Source: Adineta steineri (taxonomy: Eukaryota; Rotifera; Eurotatoria; Adinetida; Adinetidae). Taken from it: DNA of 64,000 nt. The notes under the pieces are model-generated. The model saw nothing but the letters and a program-made list of their open reading frames with translations, did not search any database and was not told the DNA's origin. Positions 61,571 through 64,000 of the stretch are shown piece after piece. A program made the position numbers and the translations under genes. Location of the stretch: the NCBI GenBank assembly GCA_905250115.1, contig CAJNOI010000005.1, positions 1,294,910-1,358,909 on the forward strand, in the 5' to 3' direction. How positions within the stretch are numbered: the stretch's first letter is position 1; every line of letters starts with the position of its first letter.

Positions 61571-62415
61571 TTATCATATGTGGTCACCGTTTTAAGGAAA
61601 CCAACGAGTTAAGGGAAAATATGGAAACCATTAAAGAGGCTCAAGAAACGAAGTATGATTGGTCGTTGATATCATAAATAGAAATGATCTCATTCATTGA
61701 TGATTTGTATAGAATCAGTCAAGGGATCGTATTTTGACGATGAACATGATGATTCCATAAGTCAAAATATTGACTACTGTGAAATTATATGAAAAATTTT
61801 TCACGTTAAATTTAAAAGAAATATAGTTGAAATTTATCTATTCCATGAGATAAGTCGAGTTATCTTATAGATATATATACTAACTAATTTAAACGAAATA
61901 TGATTGAGATCTGGTTTATTACATGAGATAAGTCGAGTTATCGCATAGATATATATATACTAACTAAATTTAAAAGAAATATTATCGAAATATGATTCAT
62001 TACATGAGATACGTCGAGTTATCTCATAGTTATATTATATATNNNNNNNNNNTTATCTCATAGTTATATTATATATACAAACTAAATTTAAAAGAAGTAT
62101 AGTTGAAATCTGATTTCTAATATGAGATAAGTCGAGTTATCTCATAGATTGATGAAGGTGCGGGTGTAACTGGTCGACGTTCATCTACACTACCGACATT
62201 TATCAATAAACAAAGTAATTCTAAAAATTTTTAGTTTCTCATATAATAATATGATCAATTCCTTAACTGATACTGTATGAATTACCGATCAAGAAAATCG
62301 TTTCTATTTGTGATATCAATAACCAATCATATTTCATTTCTTGTGCCTCTTTGATGGTTTCCATGTTTTCCCTTAACTCGTTAGTTTCCTTAAAACGGTG
62401 ACTACAATCATATAA
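61571..62415. mobile_element. Inverted-repeat element with internal minisatellite
   Basis: Two arms of about 116 bp, 61571-61686 and 62300-62415, are reverse complements at most positions. For example, GTCACCGTTTTAAGGAAAC then ACGAGTTAAGGGAAAA on the left is mirrored on the right. Between them lies an array of units of about 80 bp, each carrying GAGATAAGTCGAGTTATCTC or a near relative, itself a hairpin (at about 61847, 61925, 62006 and 62124), an N gap at 62043-62052 and a telomere-like motif at about 62155-62195. No ORF. It fits a foldback-type or non-autonomous DNA element; target duplication not determined. Confidence 0.7.
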
Positions 62416-62586
62416 CATGTGTAAATGTAATCAAAATTTTAGTTACCATAAGATGTCGCTTATATTGAATAATTTCAAAATTATATTTATCGTTGCTAGG
62501 TAACATGAGAAAATATTACAATTGATTTATGGTTGAAAATAGTGTCTACATATCCAGTGATCTCTTCTGTAATAACATAATAGGAA

Positions 62587-63010
62587 ATGGATGCAAAACC
62601 AGTTGATGATCCTCCACATTCAACAGAAAAATATGATGAAGGTGCATTATTACCTGAACAACAAACGAAAATTAATGAACTAAAGGTTAGTAATCAATTT
62701 TTTTCAATTAATATTTATTTCTTCAAATAATTTAGATAAAAAAACGTATTGAAAATGAACGTTATCTTCAAAAACATCCAGAATTAAATATTTTATGTCG
62801 AGATTTTATTCGACAAGCTTGTCTTCAAAAACCTAGTGATATCCGTCAATTTGCAGCAGGTATATAATTCTTTTTTTTCTTCTTATTATTCTATTGAGAA
62901 TTTTATTTATTTAAGGTTATTTTACTCATCCAATGTTAGAAAAACGTATTGACAAATTAATTAATGAACAAATTGAAAGTGTCAATTCAGATATAAAAGT
63001 TATTTCTGAA
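62587..63010 (+). CDS. RIIAD1: RIIa-domain protein, RIIAD1-like
   Basis: Three exons (62587-62685, 62736-62859, 62916-63010) give 105 residues, near the size of RIIAD1 (about 92). The N-terminal leader is acidic with EGALLPEQQTKINELKIKKR, then NERYLQKHPELNILCRDFIR and PSDIRQFAAGYFTHPML. This is the R2D2/RIIa helix pattern that dimerises and docks A-kinase anchoring-type helices. Such small proteins are often ciliary or flagellar. Both introns (50 and 56 bp) have GT-AG ends. Confidence 0.8.
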
Positions 63011-63069
63011 GGAATATTTCAACGTTAAAATAAACATATGAATTTTTTTTTCTAATATATATGCATATT

Positions 63070-64000
63070 TTAATTCTTGAACATATGTAAAAGTAATTTT
63101 GATATCGATGTATTACCAATTGTATGAGAAAAATATGTTTTTTCAATGAATTTTGATGAAATATTACGAAATAATGGTAATGTTAAAAGTAATCGACCGA
63201 AACTAAATAAAAAACATAATTTGATATTTAAATTACAAAATAAAAATACCGTGTTGGATTATAAATTTGTGTAAATTGAGCTAATGTTATTTGTGCTTGA
63301 TCTTGTAAATATTCAATTTGCTTAACATCATTCAATGTTCGAATATCTGCAAACATGATAGTCATTCATAATTCAAAAAAAAACGTATATTTAATTTATC
63401 TTACCAAATCGAAATAGAATAATTGCTTTTAAACAAGCATATTCAATAGGATCAAGTTTTAATTGTTTAAATATTTGAAAAATATTATTTATTAATTTAT
63501 CATTCTCACTATGACCTCCATTATCTAATGAAATAGAACATTGTATTGCCCAGAGAAGAAATAATTCTGACCAAGATTCTTCTATTAAAATTGACTAAAT
63601 AAAAAGAATATGATCTCACAGTTGATCATGAATTGTTTTTTTTAAGATTAGCAATGACACCTTTTTTTGAATAATAAAATTCATCTCATCGTTTCAAACA
63701 ATATATTCTCTAGGATTAAATATTATTTGTCAGCGTTTCAACTTGCTTCTTCTTCTTTAGATGAAAAATAAACAAACTACCTGATCATGTATAGATAAAT
63801 TTGAAAATGTTGGTAAATTACGTATCCATTTGATAATCATCAAAAGAATTTGAGATGATGTTGTATAAACAATATCATCGATATGATTAACTAAATCATT
63901 TGTTTGTCGAGAAGAGCAATGATCCATTGTTCTTTCAATATATTTATCATGATAATCAATTGAATGAACATTATTACGTCGTTGACGTTCACTTTGTACA
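63070..64000 (-). CDS. NR2E (tailless/PNR-type) nuclear receptor, 3' part
   Basis: The gene runs in from beyond the window's right end. Four visible exons on the minus strand (64000-63781, 63594-63405, 63346-63250, 63202-63070) are in one continuous frame and encode 212 residues. The first visible residues, VQSERQRRNNVHS, match the hinge that follows the DNA-binding domain in NR2E receptors. The ligand-binding domain has LLMIIKWIRNLPTF, the signature SILIEESWSELFLLWAIQCS, DPIEYACLKAIILF and TRFGRLLLTLPLFRNIS. It ends with an AF-2 region ISKLLLHMFKN. NR2E members act mostly as repressors in brain and eye development. Introns are 47-186 bp. Confidence 0.88.

Noticed and set aside
1..64000. tRNA, rRNA or CRISPR loci
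   Set aside because: No T-loop/anticodon combination, rRNA-like conserved block or spaced identical repeats were recognised by eye; a tRNA scan would be decisive.

Overview
This window is nuclear DNA of an animal, and the best fit is a bdelloid rotifer. It is very AT-rich. Most genes are split by tiny GT-AG introns of about 50-70 bp, and I could follow their splice frames exon by exon. The conserved genes are metazoan (FLCN, XRCC1, PUF60, PDSS2, TRAP-beta, nuclear receptors, a Cys-loop receptor subunit, GPCRs). The ADP-ribosyltransferase-TPR proteins are of a kind I associate with bdelloids, and short motifs resemble the telomeric hexamer TGTGGG that I recall for Adineta. The species call is inference.

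Layout. (1) 1-5,700: three genes in tandem on the + strand encode a sugar-phosphate cyclase of the DDGS/EEVS type, a class I O-methyltransferase and a MysC-type ATP-grasp ligase. In that order they form the core pathway for mycosporine-like amino acids (MAA; UV sunscreens): sedoheptulose 7-phosphate to demethyl-4-deoxygadusol to 4-deoxygadusol to mycosporine-glycine. This is the most notable system here: a bacterial/algal-type biosynthetic cluster in an animal chromosome, wearing rotifer introns in two of its three genes. (2) 6,187-11,793: a small Cys-rich membrane-anchored peptide gene, a long gene-poor stretch and a rhodopsin-like GPCR.

(3) 12,995-31,200: a dynamic accessory region. It holds two diverged copies of an ADP-ribosyltransferase/TPR gene (one decayed; one open but cut short by a hAT-like insertion), an orphan copy of their 5' flank, two copies of an unclassified repeat, broken genes (JmjC-like, DUG3-type glutamine amidotransferase, GPCR), a secreted Cys-rich peptide gene and several short telomere-like inverted motifs.

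(4) 32,304-60,688: a gene-dense core region with FLCN (-), a nuclear receptor (-), TRAP-beta/SSR2 (+), a claudin-like four-TM protein (+), a GPCR (-), a nicotinic-type Cys-loop receptor subunit (-), a TBATA/SPATIAL-like protein (+), a four-TM protein (-), a coiled-coil protein (+), PDSS2 (-), PUF60 (-), XRCC1 (-) and a BTB protein (-). (5) 60,689-64,000: an inverted-repeat element with an internal minisatellite and an assembly gap, a RIIAD1-like gene (+) and the 3' half of an NR2E/tailless-type nuclear receptor (-) running off the window. No tRNA, rRNA or CRISPR was seen. Exon joins were deduced by eye from frame and splice dinucleotides.
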